Source: Onthophagus taurus
Lineage: Eukaryota > Arthropoda > Insecta > Coleoptera > Scarabaeidae
Direction: 5' to 3'
Assembly: GCF_036711975.1 (NCBI RefSeq)
Contig: NC_091966.1
Span: forward strand, 16,375,501-16,439,500
DNA: 64,000 nucleotides
This document shows, in pieces, positions 17,843 to 30,284 of this stretch (positions are counted from its first letter, which is position 1; the number at the start of each line of letters is the position of its first letter). Both the position numbers and the translations under genes were made by a program. Below the pieces are notes generated by a model, which had not been told where the DNA came from, made no database searches, and saw nothing but the letters and a program-made list of their open reading frames with translations.

Positions 17843-19985
17843 CGTAAAATCGGTGCTCTAACTTTTGCAACCTGCCGCGATTTGGAGATTTAGTTATTTA
17901 TGCCTAAATTTAAAGGGAGGCAAAAATAGAATTTCCACCTCCACCTCAATTTACTATTTTGGATCAGTTCACGTACTAATTAGTTGTTGGATTGAATGAG
18001 AGAATATATTAATATACTAGTAACTATTAGAGAAAAAATTTTGTTTTTTGATTTGATTCAATATTTGATGTTTAAATTGTTGTATTAAATGAAAATTGAC
18101 ATTATTGGGTTGCCTATAAATATAGTTCTCATAAAAATAATATAAGTATTTAATCTTTAATATTATTTCTTTATAAGTTAAATCGTTTCACTTCTCTGAT
18201 ATAACTTTATGGAAAATTTGATAGTTATTGTCTTTGATAGGTTTCCCGAGGAATGGTGTCAATGATAGCTGAGTAAATTGAATTGCCTATATCGTATAAT
18301 ATCGTCAATCATTGATAATATATTATCAAATTTCTTTAGATATCCTTTGAATTGTAGTAATTTTTTAGATTCCTAGGTGTCCTTGACACATCTTTATGAC
18401 TACAATGGCAAGTCCTCTAAAAATATTTAGAAATTGTGAAAAATTCTTGGATATATTGGAAAACTTTTGGAACTGACTGAAAATTTAACTTAAAAATGTC
18501 AATGTCAAATTTACCACATTTGACATTGCCTAAAACTTATGGAAGCTTTCTAGGTATTTGACACCTGTTAACGTCTCTGGATATTCTAGAGATTCGTTAG
18601 AAACGTCTAAAAATTGTTGAAATTGAAACTTCTTTCTGAATAAAATTAAATAGTTGCAGTTACAATTTTTATATCATATAAAAGTAGCAAATTCTTAAAG
18701 ATCACACTAGATGGCATACAAGTTATGAGAAGAATTATGAAGAAAATGAGAAGGCTCCTCAAAGCGCTTATTCGATCATACATTGTCGTCTGCAAGGTAC
18801 AGTCACACGAAGCTCGTTTAGCCAGCGGCATGTCGGATCTCACAACAGCGCTTGACCTTGAGTGTGCATTTCCCGTGAACATGACTGTACAGGTTTAAGG
18901 TTAGTGACATGCATCTTGGTTGGTAGAATTTTACGTTTGTCTCTAGTTTGTGGTTGGCCCGGCATCTTCGATTATGGTATATGGTTCGATCCATCGATAA
19001 CCAAACAAAGCCAGCCACCCATGTGATTAATCTCTTTTCCAGGTGTAAAATTCGCGTCTCCTGCAGATTATTGACAATGACGATACTCATTTAGGCTTGT
19101 CTATTTCGCTCTCCTATGTTTTCTGGTTGTTAGGAATGTTCTCGATGCAGATTTCCTCCCCATTGCGTTGCAATGCATACTGTAATAGAAGGTGCAGTCG
19201 TATATATTGTTTTTTTCTTCTATTCTTATTTCGATGAGATTTGCTTGAGATCCCACTTACGAATGGCGTTATAGAATAAATAGAAATCCATACTTTGAAA
19301 AGGTTTCTTCCGTTGTTGCAAGGCTTAGCGAAGACGGTGATGACGAGGGCATATCGATTGTTGCTGAATTAGATATATGTTTCCATCAAATCGACTGGCA
19401 GATAGTACTAAGAAGCAGCAGGATCGTGCAGCACATAACAGGCCCTGTCTTGAAAGTAACATAGGTCCAATATTTTCGATCCCAAAAATATTACTGATGG
19501 ATGTGTCGATGTAAGTTAGTAGACATGTAATATTGTCTCACCAGAAGCGGTTGGTGCTACCAATCCTCTTCCGTTGGACATATTGCTCCATTTTCTTGGT
19601 GTACGTTCCCAATCCTGATTAGGTTTTCATATATTCAACGAAGTCTAGGAATTCAATAGGACGAACTAAAGGATCCAATTATTAATATCCTCTCGTTATC
19701 TAGTGAGTCCATTCAGTAATTTTTCGCGGATATTGGTTTGTGACAAGTAGTCCGGAAATTCATTATCTTGTTCTAGAATATGTTTGATGTTAAATTTAAA
19801 CTCCTGTAATAACAGTAAGGTATATGGTATTGGTATGGATCGGTTATGTTTACTAAGGTTAATGACCTTCAGGGAAGAATGTTGGATAAAGTTAGTAATG
19901 TGGCGTAATCCCAGGTAGGTTGGGGAAGGTTAGTTATGTTCAGGGTTAATGATCGCCAGGTAAGAAATATTGAGTAAGATTAGTA
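17843..19985. other. SmydA-A upstream flank and unrecognised decayed sequence
   Basis: Up to about 18520 this is the duplicated upstream flank. 18640-19650 is less AT-rich and has short minus-strand frames (18646-18882, 18818-19090) broken by stops. It looks like an old element, but I recognise no family. 19740-19985 has nothing clear. Confidence 0.4.
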
Positions 19986-19987
19986 AC

Positions 19988-20365
19988 TAAAAACGCGGAA
20001 AGAAGAATTCTTAGAGGGCTACACGGACCAGTCAAAGACTATATCACACAGCAGTATAGAATGTGGACTAATAGAGAACTAGAAGAACTATATGTATAAC
20101 CAGCAGATATAGTAAAAGTAATAAAAAAGGAAGATAGATTGGCCGGTCATCTGAAGAGACAAGACAAGTCGTTAAGTTTGTATGGAGAGTGTTCCGAGAT
20201 GGCAAGCGGCTGCTAGGAAGACCGAGGATGAAGTGGAGAGATAATACTGTAGTTGATCTACGGACCCTAAATATCGAACTACCAGAAGAACTAATATTGG
20301 ACCGCAGCAAACTGAGGCAAACTGCACAGTCAGCGAAGACCCACCCCGGGTTGTAATACTACGCA
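19988..20365 (+). mobile_element. LINE fragment, C-terminal end of polymerase ORF
   Basis: The plus strand reads ERRILRGLHGPVKDY, then REDRLAGHLKRQDKS-like and GRPRMKW-like words across frameshifts, ending near the A-W-x-DR..WR-type tail. This is the usual C-terminus of RTE/CR1-type LINE proteins. About 375 bp, decayed. Confidence 0.6.
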
Positions 20366-20680
20366 GAGAGAGATAGTGACAGATATGAGCAATGAGATTT
20401 TTAAAATAGCTCTTCCTTCTGTTATAACTACTACAGATAGTCGACCAATTTGTTGTGCAATCTGGACATGCATGCTACTGGTTATTTCAGAAATAATGAC
20501 ACAGCAGACAGCATCTGGGTAACGATCAATTATCATTTATATCAATTATCCTCCAGTTGACGGACTGAATCTGTAAGACCTGCCAAATTCATTCTTTTAT
20601 TGTATCTTTCCAAAAATTTTTCGCCTTCTTATTTTTACTAAATTTTTTAAAAAGATATTTTTAAAAGCTCCGAGTGTCAA

Positions 20681-21067
20681 TACAGGGTGTTCAGAAATAG
20701 GCGGATAATCTACACGTAGCGACATTCTTCGTTCGATTTTAAAGCGAAAATCTTAATTGTAAAATGTTGTACCATGCTTCATACGTCTTCATGAGGTTTT
20801 CAAAGCTCGGATAATTTGTCCATAAATAATAATCATTAATATTCAATATCAACAGATATTGAAATAAGCTGTAATTTAGAATAAAAATAATTATGAAAAC
20901 TAGTTAGTTATTTTCTTTACTTTAAAGTTCGTTTTTAACATTTTTTCATTATCAAAAACGCATTTGGCAAGATAGTAGAACAACATTTTAACATTAAGAT
21001 TTTCGATTCAGAGTCGGCGTAGAATGTCGCTACGTGTAGATTATCCGCCAATTTCTGAACACCTGTA
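20681..21067. mobile_element. MITE, TACAGGGTGTTC family
   Basis: Starts TACAGGGTGTTCAGAAAT and ends ATTTCTGAACACCTGTA. Arms of about 50 bp also share gcggataatctacacgtagc and its complement. Likely TA target. No ORF, 387 bp. Confidence 0.9.
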
Positions 21068-21332
21068 TATAGAGAATTATGTAAAAACTACCTCTTTACT
21101 ACCTCTTCCTCCTTCACCAGTTATCACGCGATGGGGAACATGGATTGAAGCTTGTATATTTTAGGTATACAATTTTGAAAACATTAAAAACTGCATTTTA
21201 CATTTAAAGAATGATTTGATACTTACATGGAATTATCCATACATCGGTCGTGCAACTTATCCACTCGCATTGTTCGATTAAGTCCATTACTTTTGCCTTC
21301 ACTTTGTCATATGTTTGGGGCATTAGTGACGA

Positions 21333-21656
21333 CTAGAAATATTTTTCAGATTTAAAACTGTATTTAGTATTGACGTTTGGATCTGCTAAACCAAAACTTC
21401 TAAAAACAGTACTTGCCACTATAGAGTATGGCGGCATGTCAACAATTATAAAGTCCATTGGCTTTATCGATTCTCTGAGCAATGTCCATTGCGGTACTTT
21501 CCCACTTAAACCTTCCAAAACTAAAAAAAAATTTGCAGTGAACGCCCAATAGTCGTAATTCTCGCGGCCTAGTAACTTTAGCACACTTGAAATGTAATTT
21601 GCAGCCCATACTTGCACTAGTCGACGCGTTTTGTTCATTACTTCACTTAATAACAT
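21333..21656 (-). pseudogene. Copia-type gag fragment, second copy
   Basis: The minus frame of 107 codons includes ISSVLKLLGRENYDYWAFTA, which is gag-like and homologous to 15008-15199. The frame extends into unrelated sequence. Short CTAG-family repeats follow at about 21760-21915. Confidence 0.6.
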
Positions 21657-24600
21657 GGTTTTCTTCTAGGCCCATAACCTGTTGAACTGGAGGATACAAA
21701 ACATCCGCGTGGTACGAATGAGGGTGCTAATGGACCAACATTTTTTTAAGATAATCTCAACAAGGTCTAGTGTTAGTTCTAGTTACACCTGTTATTCATA
21801 GTGAATTATAAAACTAGAACTAATACAATACTAGAAGTAGAAATAAAACTGAGGACACTTGAGGTCTAGTGTTAATTCCAGTGCTACTGTTAGCTCTAGT
21901 TTTAGTTGTTCTGCAAATTTCTGAGCTTATGATGCAAATGAGTTAAGTAACGCCATCTTCTGTCCGACGATTGCGGTCACATAGTCAGCCGCATGAGACT
22001 GTAAGCCCGTGTACTGGAAGATTAAAAATCTGTTGAACATATAAAATTTCTTTGGTGTATTAGACCGTGCGTAACCACTGAAGGGTTAAGATTGATAAAG
22101 TTGTTTGAAGAAAAAAATTATTTTATAAATAATATTGTATCGTTTTAATGATGATAAATTTAATATACAATTATGAATACGCAAATCATGATTTCTATTT
22201 GCCCTCACTGAATAATTTAATCAAATATAAAAAATGTGTGTGAAAAATATTTGTTATTAAATAATTAATTTATCTTATAGATGACCCATGAAGAATTATT
22301 GAATAGAAGGTTAAATAAATATTTTATATTTAATAAAATTTTGTAATTCCCTTAAATGATGGTTTTAATTAATATACGCTATGAATAACGTTTGATTATT
22401 AAACTGTATGCAGTCATACAGTTTCAACTTCAAATCAATTCATTTATTACTTTCACTTTAGATTTTGGCCAAAAATATTCATTTAATTTGTTTTTTATTT
22501 TAATTTTAGAACTAAACCACATGAAGTTCAAACCACATCCAATTCACAATGTATCTGATTAATTAAAAAAAAAGATTTTGTGTAACATTAAAAAATGTAC
22601 GAATAAACGGCTTTAAAAGAAAGAAGAAGATAAATTAAATGTTATCAATTAAATCCTCCAAATTACTTGAAAGTTGAATATAAGCTTGATTAGCCATCCT
22701 CCCGATCATTCCTTCCTGACTATTTTCAGGTTCTAATGTTAATATTTCAGAGGATTCTTTCAGTAATTTTATGGCTTCTTGAAGTTTACTTCTCAATTCG
22801 TCTTTGTCAATTACATCAACGTTGTAAAGGTTCCTCGCTAACATTATAATCGGGGCATGAAGTTCATAAAGAATCATACCTAAAAATAACAGAATCAATT
22901 TTAATTCTAACATTATTTTCTGATTACCTCTTAATCTTGTGTATCCAGGTTCAAGAACATTAATATTCTCCATAATATTTTGACAAAGTTCAATTTTTCT
23001 TTCATATAAAATATTTGGTAGAATATCCATTGTGTATCCTTCAACTTTTCCGTACATTTGTGCCAAAGAAATACGTAAAATTGTAAAATAGGCATGTCTT
23101 GGGTGAAGTATTGATCTGTATTTTCGATAAAGTGATTCTCTCGTTTCTATCGCTGAAGCATCCTGTTCCATGGCTTCAGCTTGATCAATTTCTTCTTGGA
23201 TTGTTTTAAAAACTTTTTGGACCGTAGTTCCCTTTAAAGAATGCGGGCAATGAGTACATTTCCATTCTGATTCAGGATCTAAAAGGGGCGCTGTTGATAA
23301 AATTACCCCGTTGTCGCACTTCATACACTTCAAAGTGCTCATGTGAGTCCCTAATTCGGTTGGGTCACTACATCTTTGGCAGTTACAATCGAAATATTTA
23401 CTTTCTTTCAAAAATGCTCTCCTTGCCATTGTTGGCCACATGGTGTAGGTGTAACTTGTAAAAAGTTCTTCGCCTTTATTGATTGAAACAGACGCTTTTA
23501 ATGTTACTTTAAAATCTTCTTCGTTTCCCTCCCCATTACTTTCTATGGAGTGAGTTACGTTTGAGACGCAATTATGTGAAAAAGTTGATAATTTTGGGTA
23601 TAAACATCTTATAGCGTTTCCAGATATAGTTCTTGCTTCGAAAACATTTACGTCCAAAAGACCACAAACTTGATGAATGAGGTCTTCACTAAATCGATCG
23701 CATTTACAAGGTCCTCGAAGATAACCAACTATGTTTATGGTGTTAAAATTCCAAATTTCTTTTTCTTTCCGGTCCTTTGCATGTGTTTCCATGCAATTAA
23801 CATGTTTATCCCAAATATCCGGGTGTTTTTCTTTAGCTAAAAGAACTCGAAGTGGAGTTATGCATTCGTATTGAAGACATGGTGCGTAAGGATCTTGAAC
23901 ATTCATAAATTTCGCCTTAGCGTTTGCAAAAACTTCGCATTCTGCGTTTTTATGGGCCGGAATGTTTTCACATGTTTCGTTACAAACTGGCCATGAACAT
24001 TTTGAACATAAATATGTGCAGTCTATGTAAGCATAACAACCTAAGCATACCGGTGGACTATCTACAAAAAATTAATTACGGAAAATTGGACAAAATTGTT
24101 TCTAAAAATGCAGTTCTACTTTACCGATTTTGGGTCCATAAGCAAATGGTTTTTCGCTAAATATTAATTCGCCAGCTTTCAAATCTCTATTGCTAACTGC
24201 GTACCGGCCAACTACGTCATTCCTACGCTCTTCAAAATCAGCCTAAAATAAATTTTCCAGTTGGCCAGACGATAATCTTAAGTGTGTTCTGTTAGCACAG
24301 CAAAGCGAGAGAGAAAGCAATATTTCAAAGTTCATTTTCGGCTGTGGTAAAACAAGCGGCAATAGTTAATTGAGCGACAATAAATGGTAAATAAATACGA
24401 ATTCCCATTAATACTTACTTGTTCCGGTGTAGCCATCGTAAAATCGGTGCTTTAACTTTTGCAACCTGCTGCGATTTGGAGATTTAGTTATTTATGCCGG
24501 TTTAACTAAATTTAAAGGGAGGTAAAAATAGAATTCCCACCTCCACCTACAATTTACATTTTTGGAACAGTTTACGTGCTAATTAGTTGTTGATTTGAAT

Positions 24601-25010
24601 GAGAGAATATATTAATATACTAATAACTATTAGAGAAAAAATATTCTTTTTTGATTTGGTTCAATATTTGATGTTTAAATTGTTGTATTAAATGAATGTT
24701 GGCATTATTAGGTTGCCTATAAATAGAGTCATAAAAATAATATATAAGTATTTAATCTTTAATGTTATTTATTTATAAATGAAATCGTTTCACTTGTCTG
24801 ATACTACTTTGTGGAAAATTCAAGTTTCTTTAGACATCCTTTGAATTTTGGTAATTTTTTAGATTCCTAGGTGTCCTTGACACATCTTTATAAATACAAT
24901 GGCAATCCTTGCAAGTCCTCTAAAAATATCCAGAAATTGTTAAATATTTCTGGATATACTGGAAAAGTTATACAACTGACTGAAAATTCAAGTTAAAAAT
25001 GTCAATGTCG
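21469..25010. repeat. Segmental duplication, copy B
   Basis: Partner of 15020-18520. It has an extra stretch at 21660-21860 relative to copy A and lacks the 50-bp intronic insertion. The piggyBac-type right end (ccactgaagggttaa, near 22074-22089) is present without its left partner, so duplication followed that insertion. Confidence 0.9.
22635..24436 (-). CDS. SmydA-like SET and MYND domain protein, copy B
   Basis: Exons 24436-24419, 24242-24125, 24061-22928 and 22879-22635 give 504 residues with the same splice layout as copy A, including the 48-nt stop-free last intron (22880-22927). All MYND cysteines/histidine and the post-SET cysteines are kept. Differences from copy A are few and mostly conservative; one is in the SET end motif, GEELFTSYT here versus GEELCTSYT. 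Methionine 95 of copy A (AMAKF) is Lys here (AKAKF). Role as for copy A: arthropod SmydA-type putative methyltransferase. Both copies keep open frames, so both are probably functional or the duplication is recent. Confidence 0.92.
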
Positions 25011-25790
25011 AACGTGGTAAAGCCTTTAAAACTTTGGAGTTCCAAAACTAAAATGCTCCAAACAACTGTTTGGAGCATTCAAATCCACTGCGCAGAGAAT
25101 TTTGTTGAAGATGTTTGACCATCTACATTTTGTGCATGGACTGTATACAGGGTGATTCTCAACCTATACGCAAAAACTTGGGGATTTACTTCTCACGAAA
25201 ATAAAATAACATCACAGCAAGTATTCGAAATTATTTTCTATCAATTGGGCTCCTCGAATCCACAATCTCCCGCTAGCGCGGTCTAAACCAGAGTGTTGGC
25301 GAATTGTCTGGACAGCAGCATGTATCTGATTTTGCAATATTTGCTGAGTATTAATAAATACAACTAGAACTAACACGAATAAATAAGACGGACTATCAGT
25401 AGAATGCAATACATTTAATATTTTATTGTGTTATTGTAGGAGGAATAAGCATCAAATTTTGGGTCTGAGAGACCGAGCCCGTCCAACAGTGTGATTTATA
25501 AACCACCCATGAACTGGTGTGTTAAACCATCTTCAATTATGACTTGTTTTACATGCTTGAATTTCAGTATATATGATGGATATCTGACATCTAATATAAT
25601 TTCGTATACAGGATTTGACATCTAATATAATTTCGTATACAGGATTTCCCATAACTCCCGGGACGGAGCTATAAGTTTTGAACGAGTGAAGAAAATTATT
25701 TGAAAATTTGGGGATCACTAAAGTGTCATAAAAACGACATTTAATATAATTTCGTATACACGGTCTGACATCTAATATAATTTCGGATAC
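25011..25790. repeat. Short tandem words around the left arm of the mariner complex
   Basis: A single transposon-like start tacagggtgattctcaacc lies at about 25144. At 25586-25800 the word catctaatataatttcgtat recurs four times with slight changes. Each block is followed by variants of the cccgggacggagctataag segment. Nothing else recognised. Confidence 0.6.
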
Positions 25791-26121
25791 AGGGTTTCCC
25801 AAAACTCCCGGGATGGAGCTATAAGTTTTGAACGAGTGAAAAAAAATATTTGAAAATTTGGGAATCACTAAAGTCATAAAAAGTACATTCTTGGATAGTT
25901 TAGAATTTCCGTGCAATGTGCAGTTTTTTTAGGGGATGACCACATCTACATTTTTAAATAGCAACCCCTATCGAGTTTTACCTTATTTTAAAGGTAATGA
26001 AAAAAAAACAACCTCATAAACCAAAATCCTATATCTTAATTCTTTCATGAATTATGAGGGGTTGACTACTAAATGGGAAAATAAAGTGTTTTCATGTGTA
26101 TTCGCACGTTTATTACGATTT

Positions 26122-26442
26122 TTATAACAAATGTTCAAATTGTCGACCTTCTTCGGTCTCGCAATGACCCAAACGCTCATAAACCATCACGAGCACATCC
26201 CTAGTGATATTGGTGGTTTCTTCAAATATGAGATTTTCCAAATCATTTATTGATCCTGGTTTTGTTGCATAAACTCTACATTTCAGAAACCCCCAACAGA
26301 AAAAATGCAGTGGTGTTAGATCAGGAGATCGTGGTGGCCACTCAATTTCACCTGTTCTACCAACGGTTTGGAAACGTGCGACTAAAATGTGGAGGAGCAC
26401 CATCTTGTTAGAACCACTTATTGTCAATACCATTACGGGCAT
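26122..26442 (-). pseudogene. Mariner-superfamily transposase, C-terminal part
   Basis: Reads EIEWPPRSPDLTPLHFFCWG followed by FEETTNITRDVL and ending FEHLL. This is the end of the large insect Tc1/mariner-like family with the W-P-P-R-S-P-D-L-T-P motif. The middle part of a related transposase (HTQRSQKINIWAGIMGENV, GPFLINENLDGD) is on the same strand at about 28490-28690, so the gene was broken by later insertions. Confidence 0.85.
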
Positions 26443-26837
26443 ACGGCACGTACAGCTCTGTTCAGATTTAGTGCGAATCGTCCGCTGTTAGCTCCGACAT
26501 GATGCTGGTACTGGAAGAACACGGAGACATCTCTTCCCAGTTTGAAGTGGGCCGAAGAATGGATCACCCTTTTTTTAAATGTGTTAATTTTATATTATTT
26601 TAAATCTTTTTTGATATTTTTAAGAACAACAAATACATAATTTTTTATATGTTCCTCTAATAAATGATTTTAGAGTATTTCTATAAATAAAACGTCAGAT
26701 AAAAATCTCAGTAATATAATTAATATAATATAAAACTTATAAATAAAGCTTTATGAAACTCTCTTTCAAATTTTAAATAGAATTATTCACTGCCAAAATT
26801 ACGTGCATTCAAATTTGTCCGTTTTCTTAAATACAAC

Positions 26838-27545
26838 ATGCCTCTTGTTCCTGGTCAACGAGAGTCAGGTTTGATTACGAGGCGAGCAATTATTGCACTT
26901 CATCAAGAAGGAATAGATAAACGGGAAATTGCCGAATGTGTAGGCTTATCAGTAAGATTTGAAGAAAACAGGAAAGTTGGTCTTACAACATCTAGATCAG
27001 GCTGAAGGCTTATTCTTAATAATGCTCAACGAAGGGGAATTGCTGAATACGTCACCGCCAATCCATTTACAACGTCCACAATTATAAAATATTTAATTGG
27101 ATTGAATACATTCGACTGCTGGAGGATGTTTTGATACCATCAGTAAGAACCTTGTATCCAGAAGGGATTGTCCAAGACAATTCACCCGTGCATTCTTCAA
27201 GAATTGTTCATGATTGGTTTGACGATCATAATGAGGTTAAACGAATACCCTGGCCAGCGCGGTCACCTGATCTTAACCCAATCGAAAATCTATGGGCTTT
27301 GGTGGAAAAACAGTTCAATAAAAATGCCAACTTTTCGATTCGCAACGTGGATAATCTGCGCCGCAACATTTCAGTTGTGTGGGAATTGTTTCACGGCAAG
27401 GATATGTGCAAAAGAGTAGTAAATTCGATGTCCACCAGATTGCAATGTTGCATAGAGAATAATGGGTTGGTATTATACAAAATACTGATAATATTTGATG
27501 GTATAATGGACCTTATAAAATTCTCCCCAATTAGATTATTATAAT
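26838..27545 (+). pseudogene. Tc1-like transposase, internally deleted
   Basis: From ATG at 26838 it reads MPLVPGQRESGLITRRAI, with an N-terminal helix-turn-helix (ALHQEGIDKREIAECVGLS). After a stop and a large deletion it resumes at about 27131-27544 with VQDNSPVHSSRIVHDWF and WPARSPDLNPIENLWALVEK. These carry the second Asp and third acidic residue of the DDE triad. The region with the first Asp is missing. Confidence 0.85.
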
Positions 27546-27588
27546 ATTTATTATATTTTATATTATGTATTAATTATTTATATTACAA

Positions 27589-27648
27589 GTGGGCTAGAAA
27601 CATAATTACAGTACGAGTGTTTTATGCTGTAATTATGCTCTAGCCCAC
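27589..27648. repeat. Near-perfect 60-nt hairpin
   Basis: GTGGGCTAGA..CATAATTACAG pairs with CTGTAATTATG..CTCTAGCCCAC around a loop of about 13 nt. It is probably a mini foldback element, and a small-RNA precursor is possible. Confidence 0.7.
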
Positions 27649-27660
27649 GTGTGATATACA

Positions 27661-28045
27661 GCATTTTATCTACGACTGCTAAAAATTACTAAAAAATCAA
27701 TTTCTTTAAAAAAGTCTATTTGACATTTATAAAAATATTCTGAAATGATTGTTGACAATTTTGAATTGTCAGTTTCAACAACATGTTTACTTATCTGGAA
27801 TAAGTGTTTTGAAATGTAAAAACATAATAATTAATGTTTATAATAAATAGTATTGTTTATGTAAGTAGATAGCACGTTTTCTTTTGTATTGTTGCTCGTT
27901 TCAATAAATTAAGTCTGTTCTGATTAGGCTAAAAATGCGTTACGTAATGAAACCAGTGCGGTAATGAACTTCATTACGTAACTCAAATTACCTCAAATGA
28001 GTGCGGTAATGATGGCTTATCCAAGCAGTCGTAGATAAAATAATA
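27661..28045. mobile_element. MITE with ends TTTTATCTACGACTGCT / AGCAGTCGTAGATAAAA
   Basis: Inverted ends at about 27664-27683 and 28024-28042. The interior has inverted words around ttacgtaa. No ORF. Confidence 0.7.
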
Positions 28046-29129
28046 TATTATATTTTTTGTTATATAGGAGTAGTATATTTTATTATACTGATTTTTGATT
28101 TTATTATATTAAAATTGTTTGCGATATATTTCAATATATAGTTTATATATAACTTACTATCAATATATAATTTTCATTTCTTATGAGGTTCGACTTATCG
28201 TTCCACTGTATTACCAAAGTAATACAGTAATTATTAGTAATTATTTTCATTTACTACAGGAATTGTGTAAAGTAAATGGATTGCTTATACTTATTTATTT
28301 TCTTAATTTTTCTTTGTGATTCAGTCATCTTGGCCATAAATCACATCACCCCGCATGCATGTTCGGAACTTTTACAACACTACAGAGCAGATAAAACTTG
28401 GATTGAATGCCTCGTGAACGTAGGTCGTTTCTAGTACAATTTTATGCCTCTACGAGCGGCTCTTTTCGCATTATATCTGAACAGAACTGTACACTTGGAA
28501 CCACTTGATTTTCTAACAGTTGCAGATATCAGTCTCCGTCCAAATTTTCATTAATTAAAAATGGACCAATTACATTCTCTCCCATAATACCAGCCCATAT
28601 ATTAATTTTTTGTGATCTCTGAGTATGATCTTCTCTTATTAAACATGGATTTTCGTCACTCCATTCACTAGGAAACCACCACTATCATTAGGGATATGCT
28701 CCTGATGGTTCAAAATTCCATTTATGAGCGTTTGGGTCATTGCGAGACCGAAGAAGGTCGACAATTTGAACATTTGTTATAAAAATCGTAACAAACGTGC
28801 AAAAAAACATGAAAACATTTTATTTTCCCATTTGGTAGTCAACCCCTCATAATTCTTGAAAGAATTAAGATATCGGGTTTTGGTTTATGGGGTTGTGTTT
28901 CTTTTTTAATTACCTTTAAAATAAGGTAAAACTCGACAGGGGTTGCTATTTAAAAATGTAGAGGTGGTCATCCCCTAAAAAAACTCCACATTGCATGGAA
29001 GTTCTAAACTATCTAAGAATATAGTTTTTATGACTCTTTAGTAATCCCCAAATTTTCAAATTTTTTTCTCACTCGTTCAAAACTTATAGCTCCGTCCCGG
29101 GACTTTTGGGAAACCCTGTATTTATATTT

Positions 29130-30284
29130 GGTTTTTCAGGCAACATTTCAGATGACAGTGAAGGCTAAATATTGATGTGAATCCTGCATTACTTTCTTGT
29201 TTAATAACATAGCTTGTTTCAACAAATACTTCATTTTTATATATTCAGTTTTTAATAAATGTTTCATTTAACGTTATGATTGAGTACCAACGAAACCGTT
29301 GTTGGTTCGTTTAAAAATTACAATTAATAAACGTATTCTTTAATGTTATTTGTAAATAAGTTTTAAATCGATATTATAAGTTTTAAAAAAGTATTTATGG
29401 AACGTATTTATAAATAAACGTTTAAAATTATGAAGAATACGTTGACCGAATTGAGTTCAAAATAACGTCGTTAATTGGGTTGCCTATATTTTATGAGTAA
29501 CACATTAAAATTAATTTTTATAAAAATTGTACTTTATTACTAAATAATAATTATTTATATATAAAAGTTATGTATAAGAAATACTTTGTAGTTGTTTTAT
29601 CTCTTAAAAATATAATACATAACACCAAAAATAAAAAAAAATTATTCTTAAAAAAATTAAGGTTTTTTCATTGTTATCTTACACCAAAACTGTTTTCCGT
29701 ATATTTAAGATAAACTAAGAATTTTAAGAACTTTTATCATATGTTACGTTTATCGATGACTATTTTGCCCAAATAAGGATAAAACCGCCATGACCTCTTT
29801 TTACACAAAAACTTTCTCAAAAAAATCACCACATGGTAAAGATATTAAACTATTTTCGAATAATTTTAAAGAACATTACATATCTTAACTAATACTTAAT
29901 TACAACCGATCAAATTCTAAAAGAAACTTTTAAAATTTCTCTTTTTCGAGATAGCAATTTAAATTTCCCGCTAAAACTTCAAAAAATCTTTGTGTTTTGA
30001 TTGGTTGGTAACCTAGGTGTGGTGTGAGCAAACTGAATCACTGACCAGTTTTATTTACCCGAAGAAATTCCTCTTCAGTTAATCTACGTTGTTCTTTTGG
30101 ATATAAACGCTTTTTACCTTTGCTTAAACTAACCGTAAGTAATTAAGATTTAATTAAAACCGTTTGTTTTCATATATTCATTCCTCATTTTAACCTTGCT
30201 TATTAACGTCTAGATTTTCCTTAATATTTTACCATATCCTTTTGTTATCATTTTCTGACGTATACAATTTTATTTTAGAACACC
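29130..30284 (+). other. Intergenic, then sqh promoter and 5' UTR
   Basis: 29130-30040 is AT-rich with nothing recognised. About 30050-30134 is the likely sqh 5' UTR exon, ending AACC|GTAAGT. A 144-nt intron (30135-30278, ending TATTTTAG) joins it to the coding exon six bases before the ATG. Confidence 0.6.

Larger units (their letters stand above)
15020..18520. repeat. Segmental duplication, copy A
   Basis: Matches 21469-25010 in the same orientation over about 3.5 kb: part of the Copia gag relic, the right end of the piggyBac-like element, the whole SmydA gene and its upstream flank. Differences are scattered substitutions plus indels, including a 50-bp element only in this copy. Boundaries are estimated by eye. 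Confidence 0.9.
25790..29122. mobile_element. Nested mariner/Tc1 complex with about 390-bp inverted arms
   Basis: The left arm (about 25790-26180) and right arm (about 28725-29122) are inverted copies starting acagggtttcccaaaact. Each arm includes the 3' end of the same transposase. The interior holds a split minus-strand transposase (28490-28720 and 26122-26442), a plus-strand Tc1-like transposase (26838-27545), a hairpin and a MITE. This is a rearranged nest, not one intact element. Confidence 0.7.

Noticed and set aside
18646..19090. Overlapping minus-strand frames of 78 and 90 codons
   Set aside because: No family recognised and flanking sequence full of stops. Could be an old transposon, but I cannot support a call.
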